This document shows positions 1 to 10,800 of a stretch of DNA of 64,000 nucleotides, in pieces (the stretch's first letter is position 1; every line of letters begins with the position of its first letter). The stretch is from contig NZ_JADKYB010000024.1 of NCBI RefSeq assembly GCF_016918855.1, positions 88,449 to 152,448 of the forward strand. Direction: 5' to 3'. Position numbers and translations under genes: made by a program. Under the pieces are notes generated by a model. It was not told the origin of the DNA. It ran no database searches and saw only the letters and a list, made by a program, of their open reading frames with translations. This stretch comes from Actinacidiphila acididurans. Lineage in GTDB: Bacteria > Actinomycetota > Actinomycetes > Streptomycetales > Streptomycetaceae.

Positions 1-1
1 C

Positions 2-1108
2 GCGGACCCCAATGTCCTGGTCGTCACCAGCGCGTTCCACGGCGGGGGGCTCGGTGTCTACGACGTCTCCACGACCACCGCGGTGAAGACCGACTCGTAT
101 ACGGACGCAGACAACACTTACGACGCGGTGGTCACCAGCGACGGCGAGGACGTGGTCGTCACGATGGCGGGGGAAGCGAAGGTCCAGTTCTTCCGGATCG
201 CCGACCTGCAACCCGACCGTCCGGCCACTCCCGTGAGCAACGTTGCGGAGGCGGTGGCCGTTGCTCCGGACGGCGCCGTGGCGGCCGGCTACTGGAACTA
301 CCCGTATCAGGGCGCGGTCGGGATGTCCGTGGTCGTACCCGGCGAGTCCGCGCCGCGGCGAACCTTGGCGGCGCCGGTCAACGCAGGCGGTCTGGCATGG
401 TCCTCGGACGGATCGCGGCTGTACGCGGCCTCCGGGGGCTGGTCACCTTCGGGTACCACCGACCCGGTACTCAACGTCATCCACAACCCCGAGCAGGTCG
501 ACACCACGATGACCCTGACGGCCCCGGCCGGCGCGGAAGTGGGGACGCCGTTCTCGGTCGAAGGGGCTCTGGCGTCGACGCAAGCGTTCGCGGCCGGGCA
601 GACCGTGCACGTGACGCGCACCGACGCGGCGGACCCGGACGGCACGGCGCTGCCGGACGCGGCGGTGGGCGCCGACGGCACGTTCTCCTTCACCGACACG
701 GCGACCGCCGGGGGCGACGTCTCCTACCAGGTCTCCTACGACGGTGACCGGGACCACACCTCGGCGCGGCAGTCGGCGTCGTTGACGGTCACGAAGCCCG
801 CGAAGGCCGACACCACGCTGTGGCTGGAGTTCGAGAACCGCGCCAAGGTGGGCGCGAAGCTCAAGATGGACGGCAGGCTCACCTCGGCGACGTCCATCCC
901 CGTGGGCGCCACCGTCACCATCACCCGACAGGACAGCACCGGGCCGGGCGCGGCACTCGTCGGCACCCGGAAGGTCGCCGCCGACGGCACGTTCCAGATC
1001 GCCGACGTCCCCTTCGTGGCCGGTCCGGCTGTCTACACCGTCACCTACGCGGGAGACGACACGTACAACGGAAGCACGGTGTCGGCCACGGTCCAGGTGC
1101 TCCCGTAA
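2..1108 (+). CDS. secreted or surface Ig-like repeat protein, 5' partial
   Basis: The reading frame is open from the first base of the window, so the N-terminus lies outside. The first 150 or so visible residues alternate short hydrophobic strands with Asp/Gly turns (SDGEDVVVT, APDGAVAAG, SSDGSRLYAA), as in YncE/WD40-like beta-propeller blades. Two Ig-like domains follow, each opening with DTT (DTTMTLTAP and DTTLWLEFE) and ending in a TYAGDDTYNGS-like strand typical of bacterial Ig-like domain 3/5 repeats. Such proteins are usually exported, but the signal peptide cannot be seen here. A DUF397 remnant and a strong terminator follow. The exact role is unknown; cell-surface binding is a guess. 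Confidence 0.75.
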   Translation, partial: ADPNVLVVTSAFHGGGLGVYDVSTTTAVKTDSYTDADNTYDAVVTSDGEDVVVTMAGEAKVQFFRIADLQPDRPATPVSNVAEAVAVAPDGAVAAGYWNYPYQGAVGMSVVVPGESAPRRTLAAPVNAGGLAWSSDGSRLYAASGGWSPSGTTDPVLNVIHNPEQVDTTMTLTAPAGAEVGTPFSVEGALASTQAFAAGQTVHVTRTDAADPDGTALPDAAVGADGTFSFTDTATAGGDVSYQVSYDGDRDHTSARQSASLTVTKPAKADTTLWLEFENRAKVGAKLKMDGRLTSATSIPVGATVTITRQDSTGPGAALVGTRKVAADGTFQIADVPFVAGPAVYTVTYAGDDTYNGSTVSATVQVLP

Positions 1109-1109
1109 C

Positions 1110-1301
1110 GGGCCTGGGCAGTTCAAGAGCAGCTACAGCGGATCCGGGGGCGGCGACTGCGTGGAGGTGGCCGTCGGTCCGGAGGCCGTGTACGTACGGG
1201 ACTCGAAGGCGGCGGGCGAGGGGCCCGTACCGCGGGTCAGTCGCGAGGAGCGGGTGGCGTTCGTGTCCTTCGCCGCTGATGGCGCCGGCTTGGATGTCTG
1301 A
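1110..1301 (+). pseudogene. 5'-truncated DUF397 protein remnant
   Basis: Frame 3 encodes FKSSYSGSGGGDCVEVAVG, then VYVRDSK, then VAFVSFAADG and a TGA stop at 1299-1301. This is the DUF397 signature (W/FxKSSYSG..GG.CVEVA....V.VRDSK). Family members normally begin about ten residues before this motif. No ATG, GTG or TTG with a ribosome binding site precedes it, because the upstream bases belong to the end of the Ig-like gene in another frame. Known: intact DUF397 genes in Streptomyces usually sit beside a helix-turn-helix gene; none is present here. The most likely reading is a relic fused to the neighbouring gene by a deletion. Confidence 0.65.
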
Positions 1302-1310
1302 GCGCTGAGA

Positions 1311-1356
1311 GGGGGCCGGTCCGCGTACTTGCGGTGACGCGGACCGGCTCCCCTTT
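1311..1356 (+). terminator. strong rho-independent-type hairpin
   Basis: Perfect 12-bp arms, GCCGGTCCGCGT (1315-1326) and ACGCGGACCGGC (1337-1348), enclose a 10-nt loop. The stem is lengthened by GGGG/CCCC with one bulged base and is followed by TTTG. It lies just after the DUF397 relic and probably ends transcription from the left. Confidence 0.8.
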
Positions 1357-1370
1357 GTCATGCCGTGGGT

Positions 1371-1445
1371 TCAGAAGAGGGCGCCCTGTACCGACGTCAG
1401 CCGGTAGCGGTCGCGAAGCACTATTCCCGGTGTGAATTCCCGCAT
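1371..1445 (-). CDS. possible 24-residue peptide resembling a Ser/Thr kinase N-terminus
   Basis: An ATG at 1445 follows a good GGAGGA Shine-Dalgarno sequence with 8-base spacing. The product contains PGIVLRDRYRLTSVQG, which recalls the P-G-x-x-L-x-x-R-Y-x-L segment that opens actinobacterial Ser/Thr protein kinases, and it stops before any glycine-rich loop. It could be a decayed kinase start or an unrelated small peptide. The Shine-Dalgarno is the strongest evidence for translation; no family assignment is safe. Confidence 0.3.
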   Translation of the reverse strand: MREFTPGIVLRDRYRLTSVQGALF

Positions 1446-1588
1446 TTCTCCCGTCCTCCACACTACCCACACAGTGAGCTCGCACTTTTGTTCTGTGAAC
1501 AGAGTCAATGAGCGTAGTAGCCTTCCATGCAATACGGCTGCTGGGACGCCGACCAGCCCAACCGGTTCCGCACCTCGGAGACGCTTCG

Positions 1589-3577
1589 ATGAGTACACCC
1601 GACGCCGTGCCCGTCAGCCTGGCGGAGATCGCCCGGATCGCCGGTGTGGGGCGCGCCGCGGTGAGCAACTGGCGCCGCCGCCATCACACGTTTCCCGCGC
1701 GTATCGGCGGCACCGATGTCAGCCCGCAGTTCTCACTCGCAGAGGTCGAGCTGTGGCTGAGGGACAACGGGAAACTCAGGGACGTCGGCCGCCGTGAGTT
1801 CCTCTGGCCGCGGTTCGAGGCGCTCGGCAGCAGGGACGAGTCGGGGCTGGCCGTCGCGGAGGCGGCCCGCCGGATGCGATCCCCCCGGGCTCGGATATCA
1901 CATCCTGAGCTTTCCCGGGAAGCACGCACGCTGGTGGGCGAGGCGGCGCGGCTGGGGCGTCGTGAGGGCCCGCGCGAGACTTTCGAGTTCCTCCTGCAGC
2001 GGTGGCTCGAGACACACGTGCGGCAGCTCAGCACCACCCCCGCACAACTCGCCGCGCTGATGGCGCGGATCGCTCTCACCGTCCGTCTCGGCCACGGCGA
2101 AGGAGGACTGATCGTCTTCGATCCCGCCTGCGGCACCGGCCATCTGCTCGCCGCTGCGGCACACGAGTCCGGCGGTTCGGGAGCGACCCTGCTGGCATGC
2201 GAGCGGGACCCGGCCCTTGCCGCACTGGCCGCTGCCCGGCTGGGCTTCGTCACCCAGGAACTGGACGTCCGGTCGGAGATCGCCACGACCGACGCTCTGC
2301 GCGAGGACCCGTTCGCCGGAGCGCGGGTGGCCGACATCGCGCTCTGCAACCCGCCGTTCAACGAACGCGACTGGGGCTACGAGGAACTCGCCACCGACCG
2401 GCGCTGGACACATGGACTGCCACCGCGGACCGAGCCGGAACTGGCCTGGGTCCAGCACCTGCTCTCGCACCTCAGGCCCGGCGGGGCGGCCGTCGTCGTC
2501 CTTCCGCCCGCTGTCGCGTCCCGCAAGGCCGGCCGCCGCATCCGGGGCTCCCTGCTCCGTACCGGCGCGCTGCGAGCCGTCGTGGCCCTGCCTCCCGGCA
2601 GCGCACAACCGCACAGCGTCTCTCTCCAACTGTGGGTCCTTCGGGCGGCCGCGGACGGCCCCGGCGCCGTACCGTCCAGCCAGGACGCGCTGCTCGTGGA
2701 CGCCGCACGCTTCGCAAGGACCGGCGCGCGGGAGCCGGGACCCGACTGGGACGCCCTCGGCTCTTTCGTTCTCTCCGCCGTGGCAGTCCTCGACCGTCCG
2801 GACGACGATCCGCCGGAGCACGCCGTACGCGTCTCCCTGCTCGACCTCCTGGACGACGAGGTGGACGTCACTCCGGGGCGCTACACGGCATCGGGTACGG
2901 AGTCCTCCGGGTCCGAACTCGCGGCGGGCTGCCGGGAGCTGAGTGCTCACCTGGCCGATCTGGCCGGCCGGGCCCAGTACCTGTCCGAGCTCGGCTTCGA
3001 GGCCGAGGCGGTGCGGACCACGGCCACCGTGGGGGATCTCGTCAAGGCCGGTGCCCTGACGCTGCGCGCCGGTCAGCAACCGCTCGAGATCACGCCACCG
3101 GTCCGTGAGCCTGCCGTGCCGCTCCTCACGGTCGCAGACCTGCTGACGGACGGCGTTCCCACCGGGCTGCTCCGCGCCGACTCGGCACAGGCCGTCGCCG
3201 AGGAAGGCGATGTCGTGGTCGCCGGCGTGGTTCGGGCCTTCCGGGCGTGGGTGCACGAAGGGCCGCCGATGGCCCTGGGCCCCCAGCTTTACACCCTTCG
3301 GGTGGACCCGGAGAGGCTCGACGCCCATTTTCTCGCCGGATGTCTCCGTGCGCCCGCCAACGGACGCCAGGCGGGCACCCACGCATCCAGCTCGTCCCGG
3401 GTCGACGTCCGGCGCTTGCAGGTGCTTCAGCTCCCCTTGGCCGAGCAACTGGCGTACGCCGAGACGTTCCGTCGCCTCAGGTCCTTCGAAGCGCTCCTCG
3501 GCAGGACCGACACCCTTGCCAAAGTGTTGGTCGGCGACATGAGCGACCGTCTCGCCGCGGGTGGGCTGACCACCTGA
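1589..3577 (+). CDS. N-6 adenine DNA methyltransferase (HsdM-like) with N-terminal HTH
   Basis: A protein of about 662 residues. Residues 10-60 form a winged-HTH/MerR-like segment (LAEIARIAGVGRAAVSNWRRR). The methyltransferase core has SAM motif I FDPACGTGHLL near residue 175 and catalytic motif IV NPPF (NPPFNERDWG) near residue 255, the N6-adenine signature of HsdM-type enzymes. The C-terminal 250 residues look like a target-recognition or helical spacer region. The ATG at 1589 was chosen because GGAG lies 8 bases upstream; an ATG at 1508 has no support. No HsdR, HsdS, Pgl or BREX partner is in the window, so it may be a solitary regulatory methylase or part of a system split elsewhere. It converges on the cluster's MFS gene. 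Confidence 0.85.
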   Translation: MSTPDAVPVSLAEIARIAGVGRAAVSNWRRRHHTFPARIGGTDVSPQFSLAEVELWLRDNGKLRDVGRREFLWPRFEALGSRDESGLAVAEAARRMRSPRARISHPELSREARTLVGEAARLGRREGPRETFEFLLQRWLETHVRQLSTTPAQLAALMARIALTVRLGHGEGGLIVFDPACGTGHLLAAAAHESGGSGATLLACERDPALAALAAARLGFVTQELDVRSEIATTDALREDPFAGARVADIALCNPPFNERDWGYEELATDRRWTHGLPPRTEPELAWVQHLLSHLRPGGAAVVVLPPAVASRKAGRRIRGSLLRTGALRAVVALPPGSAQPHSVSLQLWVLRAAADGPGAVPSSQDALLVDAARFARTGAREPGPDWDALGSFVLSAVAVLDRPDDDPPEHAVRVSLLDLLDDEVDVTPGRYTASGTESSGSELAAGCRELSAHLADLAGRAQYLSELGFEAEAVRTTATVGDLVKAGALTLRAGQQPLEITPPVREPAVPLLTVADLLTDGVPTGLLRADSAQAVAEEGDVVVAGVVRAFRAWVHEGPPMALGPQLYTLRVDPERLDAHFLAGCLRAPANGRQAGTHASSSSRVDVRRLQVLQLPLAEQLAYAETFRRLRSFEALLGRTDTLAKVLVGDMSDRLAAGGLTT

Positions 3578-3579
3578 CG

Positions 3580-3602
3580 GGGCGCCCGCGGCCACGGCGC
3601 CC
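3580..3602. terminator. bidirectional hairpin between convergent genes
   Basis: Arms GGGCGCC (3580-3586) and GGCGCCC (3596-3602) with a 9-nt loop lie between the convergent methyltransferase stop (3577) and the MFS stop (3609). The position suits termination from both sides. Confidence 0.55.
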
Positions 3603-3608
3603 GGACGG

Positions 3609-4898
3609 TCAGGGTCCTCCGGGCGGCGGAGTCGCCCTTACCGGGGGTGGGGCGGCGACGGGACCTCCGGGTGACGTGGTCTCCGGGTGGCGGGCCAGGT
3701 TCAGGAGGAGGAGGGCGCAGAGGGTGGCTCCTGCGGCGACCGCCGCGAGGACCGTGCCGACCGCGAGGTGTTCGAAGAGGACGCCGGCGACCGCGTAGGC
3801 GATCGGGCTCGCGACGAAGACGGCGGCGCCGAAGACCGGGACCACGTGGGGGCGCAGGTGTTCCGGGGGGCGCAGCATCAGCAGGGCGGCGGCGGGCGCG
3901 GTGACCGCGGGCAGGAACATGCAGGCGGCGGCGACCGTCAGGCCGGCGGTGGCGGCGGGTTGGTGCCAGGGGAGCAGCCAGAGCACGATGGCCGCGCCGA
4001 CGCCGCCGTACGCCGCGAAACGGGTGGGCGGGATCCGGCGCGCGAGCCGGGCGACCACCACGGTGCCCAGCGCGGTGCCGCCGCCCCACGCGGCCAGCAG
4101 CCAGCCGGCCACGTGGGGGTTGGCGTCGTAGCGGCTCCTGGCCATGACCGGCAGGGCGAGCAGCACGACGGGCATGAGTGTGCCGTAGCCGAGGGCGGCG
4201 AGCGCCATCGTCCGCAGCACCCGGTCGCGGAGGAGGTAGCGCACGCCCTCCGCCATGCGGTTCGCCGACAACGGCTCCGGCGTACGCTCGTGGCGCGGCA
4301 GGCCGGTCAGCAGCGCGGCCGACACCGCGAACGAGGCCGCGTCGGCCCACAGGACGTTCAGCGGTCCGGCCCCGGCGATCAGGAAACCGGCGATCGCGGG
4401 GCCGACCAGCCGCGCCGACGAGGTCGCCGTCTCGAACATGGCGTTGCCCGCCGTGACGGCGCCCTCGTCCGAGCCGATGGTCTCGGTCAGCAGCATGCGC
4501 TGTGCGGACAGGTACCCCGACGCGACGCAGCCGACGAGGGCCACGACGGTCAGCAGCGCCCAGAACGGCAGCGCGCCCGCGAGGTACAGCGTGGGCACCG
4601 AAGCCGTCAGCACGGTGTCGACCAGGTCCCCGACGATCGTGACGCGGCGGGCACCCCACCGGGCCACGAGCAGTCCGGCGGGCATGCCCAGCAGCGGCAC
4701 CGGCAGGATCTGGATGACGAACACCAGCCCCATCCGCGCCGGCGACCCGCTGGTCGTCAGGACGAACCACGGCAGCGCCAGCGTGGTCATCTGGGTGCCG
4801 ACCGAGGAGATGAACTCCGCGGCGACGACCCTGCGGAACTGCCAGCTCCGCAGGGGCGATCGTTGCACCGTCGTCGCGCTCGTCACCGAGGTCGTCAC
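3609..4898 (-). CDS. MFS exporter of the cluster (EntS-like)
   Basis: A 429-residue membrane protein with about 12 hydrophobic helices. It has the layout of MFS_3 transmembrane secretion effectors: FRRVVAAEFISSVGTQMTTLALPWFV in the first helices and LVARWGARRVTIVGD at the loop 2-3 A-motif. The start is GTG, and its bases overlap the NRPS stop codon (GTGA), so translation is probably coupled to the last assembly-line enzyme. Known: such genes at the ends of NRPS clusters commonly export the product or give self-resistance. Inferred: it exports the lipodepsipeptide. It is the last gene of the operon. Confidence 0.85.
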   Translation of the reverse strand: MTTSVTSATTVQRSPLRSWQFRRVVAAEFISSVGTQMTTLALPWFVLTTSGSPARMGLVFVIQILPVPLLGMPAGLLVARWGARRVTIVGDLVDTVLTASVPTLYLAGALPFWALLTVVALVGCVASGYLSAQRMLLTETIGSDEGAVTAGNAMFETATSSARLVGPAIAGFLIAGAGPLNVLWADAASFAVSAALLTGLPRHERTPEPLSANRMAEGVRYLLRDRVLRTMALAALGYGTLMPVVLLALPVMARSRYDANPHVAGWLLAAWGGGTALGTVVVARLARRIPPTRFAAYGGVGAAIVLWLLPWHQPAATAGLTVAAACMFLPAVTAPAAALLMLRPPEHLRPHVVPVFGAAVFVASPIAYAVAGVLFEHLAVGTVLAAVAAGATLCALLLLNLARHPETTSPGGPVAAPPPVRATPPPGGP

Positions 4899-7800
4899 CG
4901 AGCCGCCCGGGCCGCATCGGGCTCCGTGCCGGCCCGGGCCGAATCCGGGCGCGCGTCCGTCGGCGCCGGGCCCGGAATTGGGTCAGCCGGTGTGCCCGGC
5001 TGCGGGTCGGCTTGCGCGTTCGTCGGCGCCGGGCCCGGCTTCGGGTCCGTCGGTGTGTCGGTCCGCGGCTCCGGTTGCGTGTCGGTCCGCGGGTCCGTCC
5101 GAGTGCCGGTCCGCGGGGCGGGTCGAGCGTCCGTTCGCGTCTCCGACCGTACGGCCCGTACGCGCTCCCGCAGTTGCGACACCGTGAGTTCCGGGTGCCG
5201 CGCGACGAGCTCCAGCAGCCGCGGCCACTGCCGGACGAGCGCGCCCATGACCGGCGGCGCGATGCGGTCCGGCGCGTACACCCACAGGCCGCGCAGCTCG
5301 CCCTCGACCTCGCGGGCCACGAGGTAGAGATCGAGATTGTGCGGCTCGATCGCGGCGACCAGCTCCGGGAGCGGGGTCTCGTCGCCGACCCGCACGTCCA
5401 GCGGCGCCACCTCGAGCCCCGCCAGGGTCAGCGAATTGCCCGGCACGCCGAGCATGTTGAGCATCACGCGCAGCGGCAACTGGTTGCCCTCGCCCACCAC
5501 GCCGTCGTGCACCATCGCGCGCACCGGCACGTTCTGGTGGGAATACGCGTCGAGTTCGCCCTGGAGCACCCGCTGGACCAGCTCGTGGAAGGTCGGGTCG
5601 TCCGCCATCCGCGACCGGTTCAGCACGATGTTGATGAACGGGCCGACCATGGACCTGGTCTCGGGCCGTTCGCGGCCGGCCAGCGGGTGGCTCACCGCGA
5701 TGTCGGTGGCGCCCGAGTACGTGTGCAGCAGCACGTGGAACGCCGACATCAGCACCATGAACGGGGTCACGCCCGCGCGGCGGGCGGCCTCCCGTACCGA
5801 CGACATGATCCGGGCGCCGACGACGAAGCTGTGGCTGTAGCCCTCGACGACATCGTCGAGCTGGTGGGCGGGCGCGTCGAAGTCGAGCGTGCGCGCCGCA
5901 CCGTCCAGCTCCTTGCGCCAGTGTTCGACGTGCTCGTCGAGCGCGCCGCTCGCCAGCAGCCCCTGCTCCCAGGCCGCGTAGTCCAGGTGCTGGACCGGCA
6001 CGTCGGGCAACGTCGGCCGCCGTCCCGCCGAGTGGGCCGCGTACAGCTCCGACAACTCGTTGCCGATCACGAGGAATCCCCAGTGGTCCACCAGGATGTG
6101 GTGGGCGACGAGGACCAGCGCGTGCTCCTGGTCGGCGAGCCGCACGAGCAGACCGCGGACGAGGTTCCCGTCCTCGACGCGGAACGGCCGCCGGGTCTGC
6201 GCGGTGAGCAGTTCGCGCAGCTTCTCGCGCTGGACCCGCCCCTGGTACGCGCCCAGGTCGACGGTGTCGACCGGCCACGCGGGCCTGCCGTCGGCGAACT
6301 GAAGGGTGGCCGAACCGCGTTGGACGTAGCGGGTGCGCAGGATGTCGTGCCGCGTCACCAGGTCGTCCAGCGCGCGGCGCAGTGCCGTGGCGTCGAGGTC
6401 GCCGCGCAGGCGCCACGCGGTGATGACGCCGTGGTGCGCGTGGTTCGGGCCCACCGGCTGGAGCAGGAACTCCAGTTGCCCGAAGGACAGCCCGACGCCG
6501 TCGCCGCGGTCGGCCCGGGGGATCGGCGCGTGCAGGAGGTCGGCCGCGCCGGCGGCCACGGCGCGCTCGCCGCCGCCGTGCTCCTCGAGGTCTTCGAAGA
6601 AGGGCTCGACCACCCCGTCCTCGACCGCGCGGGCGCACCGGGCGATGGCGCGCAGCGCGTCGAACCAGGCGTCCGCGAGCTCGCGGACCTCGTCCTCCGC
6701 CAGCAGCGAATTCGCCCAGCTCCAGTTGGCCACCAGCCGCGGACCGTCCGGCCCGTCCTGGGTGACGGCGTTGACCTCGAGCGGGTACGGCAGCGGGCGG
6801 CCGCCGGTGGCGCCGGGCACGGTGTCGTCCCGCAGCGGCAGCCACGGCGTCCCGGCGTCGGTGACGGGTACACGGCCGAGGTAGTTGAACAGCAGTTGTG
6901 GCGCGGGCAGTTCGGCGAGCAGCGGCGCGGTGCCCGGGTCGAGCCAGCGCAGCGGCCCGTAGCCGAGGCCGCGTTCCGGGACCGCCCGCACCTGACGGCC
7001 GGTGCGGGTGACCGCTGCGGCCAGCTCGCCGCCGGCCCGGGTCACGTCGTCCCAGGGCAGCGCGGCGCAGTCGAGGCGGACCGGGTGGACACTCGTGAAC
7101 CAGCCCACCGTACGGGACAGGTCGGTGCCGTCGACCAGGTGCTCGTGCCGGCCGTGGCTCTCCACGTCCACCGTCACCGGACCGGCACCGCTGTCGTTTC
7201 CCCCCGGCCGGCGGGCGCGCCACCGCCCGGCGGCGAGCCCGAGAGCGGTCAGCAGCACGTCCTGGATGCCGCCGCGGAACACCGCGGGCACCGGCCCGAG
7301 CAGCGGCGCGGTGTCCTCGACCGGCAGGGTCACCGACAGGCGTCCCTCGGTGCCGGTGACATCGCGGTCCCGGTCCGGCTCCCCGGCCACCAGCGGCACC
7401 GCGTCCCGCAGGATGCCCTGCCACAACGGGCGTTCGGCGCGGTGCCGTGCGACGGCCTCGGCGGAGGCGACCCGGGCCGCCCAGCCGCGCAGTGACGTCG
7501 CCACCGGCGCGAGAGCCGGCGGCCGGCCCGCGGCCACCGCGTCCCACGCGACGGCCAGGTCGGTCAGCAGGATCCGCCACGACACGCCGTCGACGGCGAA
7601 GTGGTGCACCGCGAGCAGCAGCCTGCCCGCGCGCCCGGCCCCCGCGTCGAACCACACCGGCTGGAGCATCGCGCCCTCGGCCGGGTCGAGCCGCCGCTTG
7701 GCGGCAGCCGTCTCCTCGGCGATCAGCGCCCGCGCGTCGACGCCGGCCAGCCCGCTGATGTCCACCCGGCGCAGGACGTCCGCGACCCGCACCGTGCCGG

Positions 7801-10800
7801 GCTCGTCCGCGTACAGCGACCACCGCCCGTCGGGGCCGACCACCAGCCGGGTGCGCAGCGCGTCGTGCCGGTCCACCACCGCCTGGAGCGCCGCGGTCAG
7901 CCGGTCCGCGTCCACGTCGTACGGCAGGCCGACGGTCGCGGACAGGTCGAAGCCGACCACCGAGCCGCCCAACTGCCGCTGCCGTTCGACCACGGGCAGC
8001 AGCGGGATCTCGCCGGTGCCGACGTCCGCCACGCCCACCGCGCCCGCCCCGGTGTCCCCAGCCTGGTCGGCCGTCCTCGCGACCTGGGCGAGGCCGGCCA
8101 CCGTCTGCTGGGTGAACACGTCCCGGACGGTGAACACCAGCCCGGCCGTGCGGGCCCGGGCGACCAGTTCGGTGGCCTGGATGCTGTCCCCGCCCAGGTC
8201 GAAGAAGCCGGTCTCCGCGCCGACTTCGGGCACCGCGAGCACCTCGGCGAACACCGCGCCGAGGGTCCGCTCGACCGGTGTCGCCGCCGCCCGGGACGCG
8301 GTGCCGGCGACGGGATCCGGCGCGGGCAGCGCGCGGCGGTCGAGCTTTCCGTTGCCGGTCAGCGGGAAGGCGTCGAGTACGGTCACCACGGCCGGCACCA
8401 TGTACTGCGGCAGCCGCTCCGCCACGAACGACCGCAACTCGGCGGGCTCGGCACGCGCGCCGTCGGCGAGTACGACGTAGCCGACGAGGTCCTTGCCGCC
8501 GCCGGACTTCTCCCGTACCACCACGACCGCGTCCGCCACGGCCGGGTGCGCGCCGAGCGCGTTCTCGATCTCGCCCGGCTCGATGCGGAAGCCGCGGATC
8601 TTCACCTGCGCGTCGGTCCGGCCCAGGTACTCGATGCGCCCGTCCGCGCGCCAGCGGACCAGGTCGCCGGTCCGGTACATCCGGCTGCCGGGCGGGCCGT
8701 AGGGACTGGCGGTGAACCGCTGCGCGGTCAGCCCGGGCTGACCGAGGTAGCCGCGGGCCAGCCCCGACCCGGCGAGGTACAGCTCACCGGGGACGCCGGG
8801 CGGCACCGGCCGCAGCCGCTCGTCGAGCACGTACGCGCGGGTGTCGTCCATCGGCGTGCCGATCGGCACGGTGCCGTCGGTCACGTCGCGGGTGCTGTGC
8901 AGGACGGCGAACGTCGTCGTCTCGGTCGGCCCGTAGCCGTTGGTGAGCACCGTCCGCGGCCACGCGCCCAGCGCCCTGGCGACCACGCGGGGCGACAGGG
9001 CCTCGCCGCCGGCCATCACCTCGCGCATCCCGGCCAGCGCCGCCGGGTCGCGCTCGACCAGCAGGTTGAACAGCGCGGCCGTGAAGAAGGCGGAGGTGAC
9101 GCCGCGTTCGGCGATGGTGCGCAGCAGCAGGTCCGGGTCGAGTTCACCGGCCGGCGCGACGACCACCTCGCCGCCGGACAGCAGCGGCACCCACAGCTCG
9201 TACGTGGAGGCGTCGAACGCGCTCGGGGCGTGCATCAGTACGCGGCTGTGATTGCCGCCCCGCCACACGTGGTCGGCGGCCAGGCTCGCCACGTTGCGGT
9301 GGGTGACCGCCACGCCCTTCGGCCGCCCGGTCGAGCCAGAGGTGTACATGACGTACGCCATCCGGTCCGGCCCGCCGGCGGGCGCCGCGAGGGGGGCGGC
9401 GCCGTACGTCGCACCGTCCGCGTCGGCCAGTACGCCGCCCACGTCGAGTACGCGCAGGCCGTCGACGGTCGGGTGCGCCGGCCCGGCCCCGTCCACGAGC
9501 AGTACGGTCGCCGCGGTGTCGGTCATGATCAGCCGCATGCGGGAGGCGGGATAGCGGGGGTCCAGCGGAACGTACACGCCACCGGCCTTGAGCACCGCGA
9601 GGATCGCCACGGGCAGCCGTACGGAGCGCTCCATGAGCAGGCACACCGCGTCCTCGGCGCCGCCGGCGCCGATCCCCAGTCCGCGCAGCCGCACCGCGAG
9701 CCGGTCCGCGGCCGCGGCGAGTTCACGGTAGGTCAGCCGCTCGTCGCCGCAGCTGACCGCGACGGCGTCCGGGGTGCGGGCCGCCTGCGTCTCGAACAGC
9801 TCGGGCAGCCCGGCCGCGGGCGCCGCACCGTCCGTGCCGTTCCACTCCTCCAGCACGCGGTGCCGCTCGGCCGGGGTGAGCAGGTCGACGTCGCCGATCG
9901 GCCGGTCCGGGTCGGCGATCATCGCCAGCAGGACCTGGCGCAGCCGGCGCAGCATCGTACGCACCGTGTCCGCGTCGAAGACGTCGGCGTTGTACTCGAT
10001 GCCGCCGTCGATGCCGCCGGGCGTGCCGTCGCCCGCCAGGTGCTCGTGCAGCAGGAACACCAGGTCCATCCGCGCGGTGCCGGTGCTCATCACCAGCGGC
10101 GCCACCTCGACCCCGGGCAGGTCCAGGGCCTGGTCGGTGACGGTCTGCCAGGACAGCATGACCTGGACCAGCGGGTGGTGCGCCATCGACCGGGCCGGCC
10201 GCAGGCTGTCCACGAGGGCGTCGAACGGGATGTCCCGGTGGGCGAGCGCGTCGAGGGTGCGTTCCCGTACCGCCCCGAGCAGGTCCCGGAACGTCCCGCG
10301 GTCCGGGACTTCCGTGCGCAGCACCAGGGTGTTGGTGAAGAAGCCGATCAGGTTCTCGGCGGCCTGGTCGTCGCGTCCGGCGGTCGCCACGCCGATGGGG
10401 ACGTCCGCACCGGCGCCGAGCCGGCCGAGCAGCACCGCCAGCGCCGCGTCGAGCACCATGAACATGCTCACGTCGCAGGCACGGGCCAGGCGGGCCAGTC
10501 CTTCGTGCAGGTCCGCGTCCCAGCGGAAGGTGAGCGTGTCCCCGTCGTGGGACGCCTCGGCCGGGTAGGGCCGGTCGACCGGAAGGGCGATCCGTTCCGG
10601 CAGGTCGTCCAGGGCGCCGCGCCAGTACGCCAGTTGGCGCGACCACGCGCTCTCCGGGTCGTCCGGCGCGCCGAGGTACTCGCGCTGCCACACGGCGTAG
10701 TCGGCGTACTGCACCGGCAGCGGCGCCCAGCGTGGCGCGTGGCCGGCCAGCCGCGCGCGGTAGGCGACGGCCAGGTCGTGCCGCAGCGGCGCCAGCGACC

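Noticed and set aside
3687..5327. Long plus-strand frame across the MFS gene and NRPS tail
   Set aside because: Antisense to two well-supported genes and without family resemblance.
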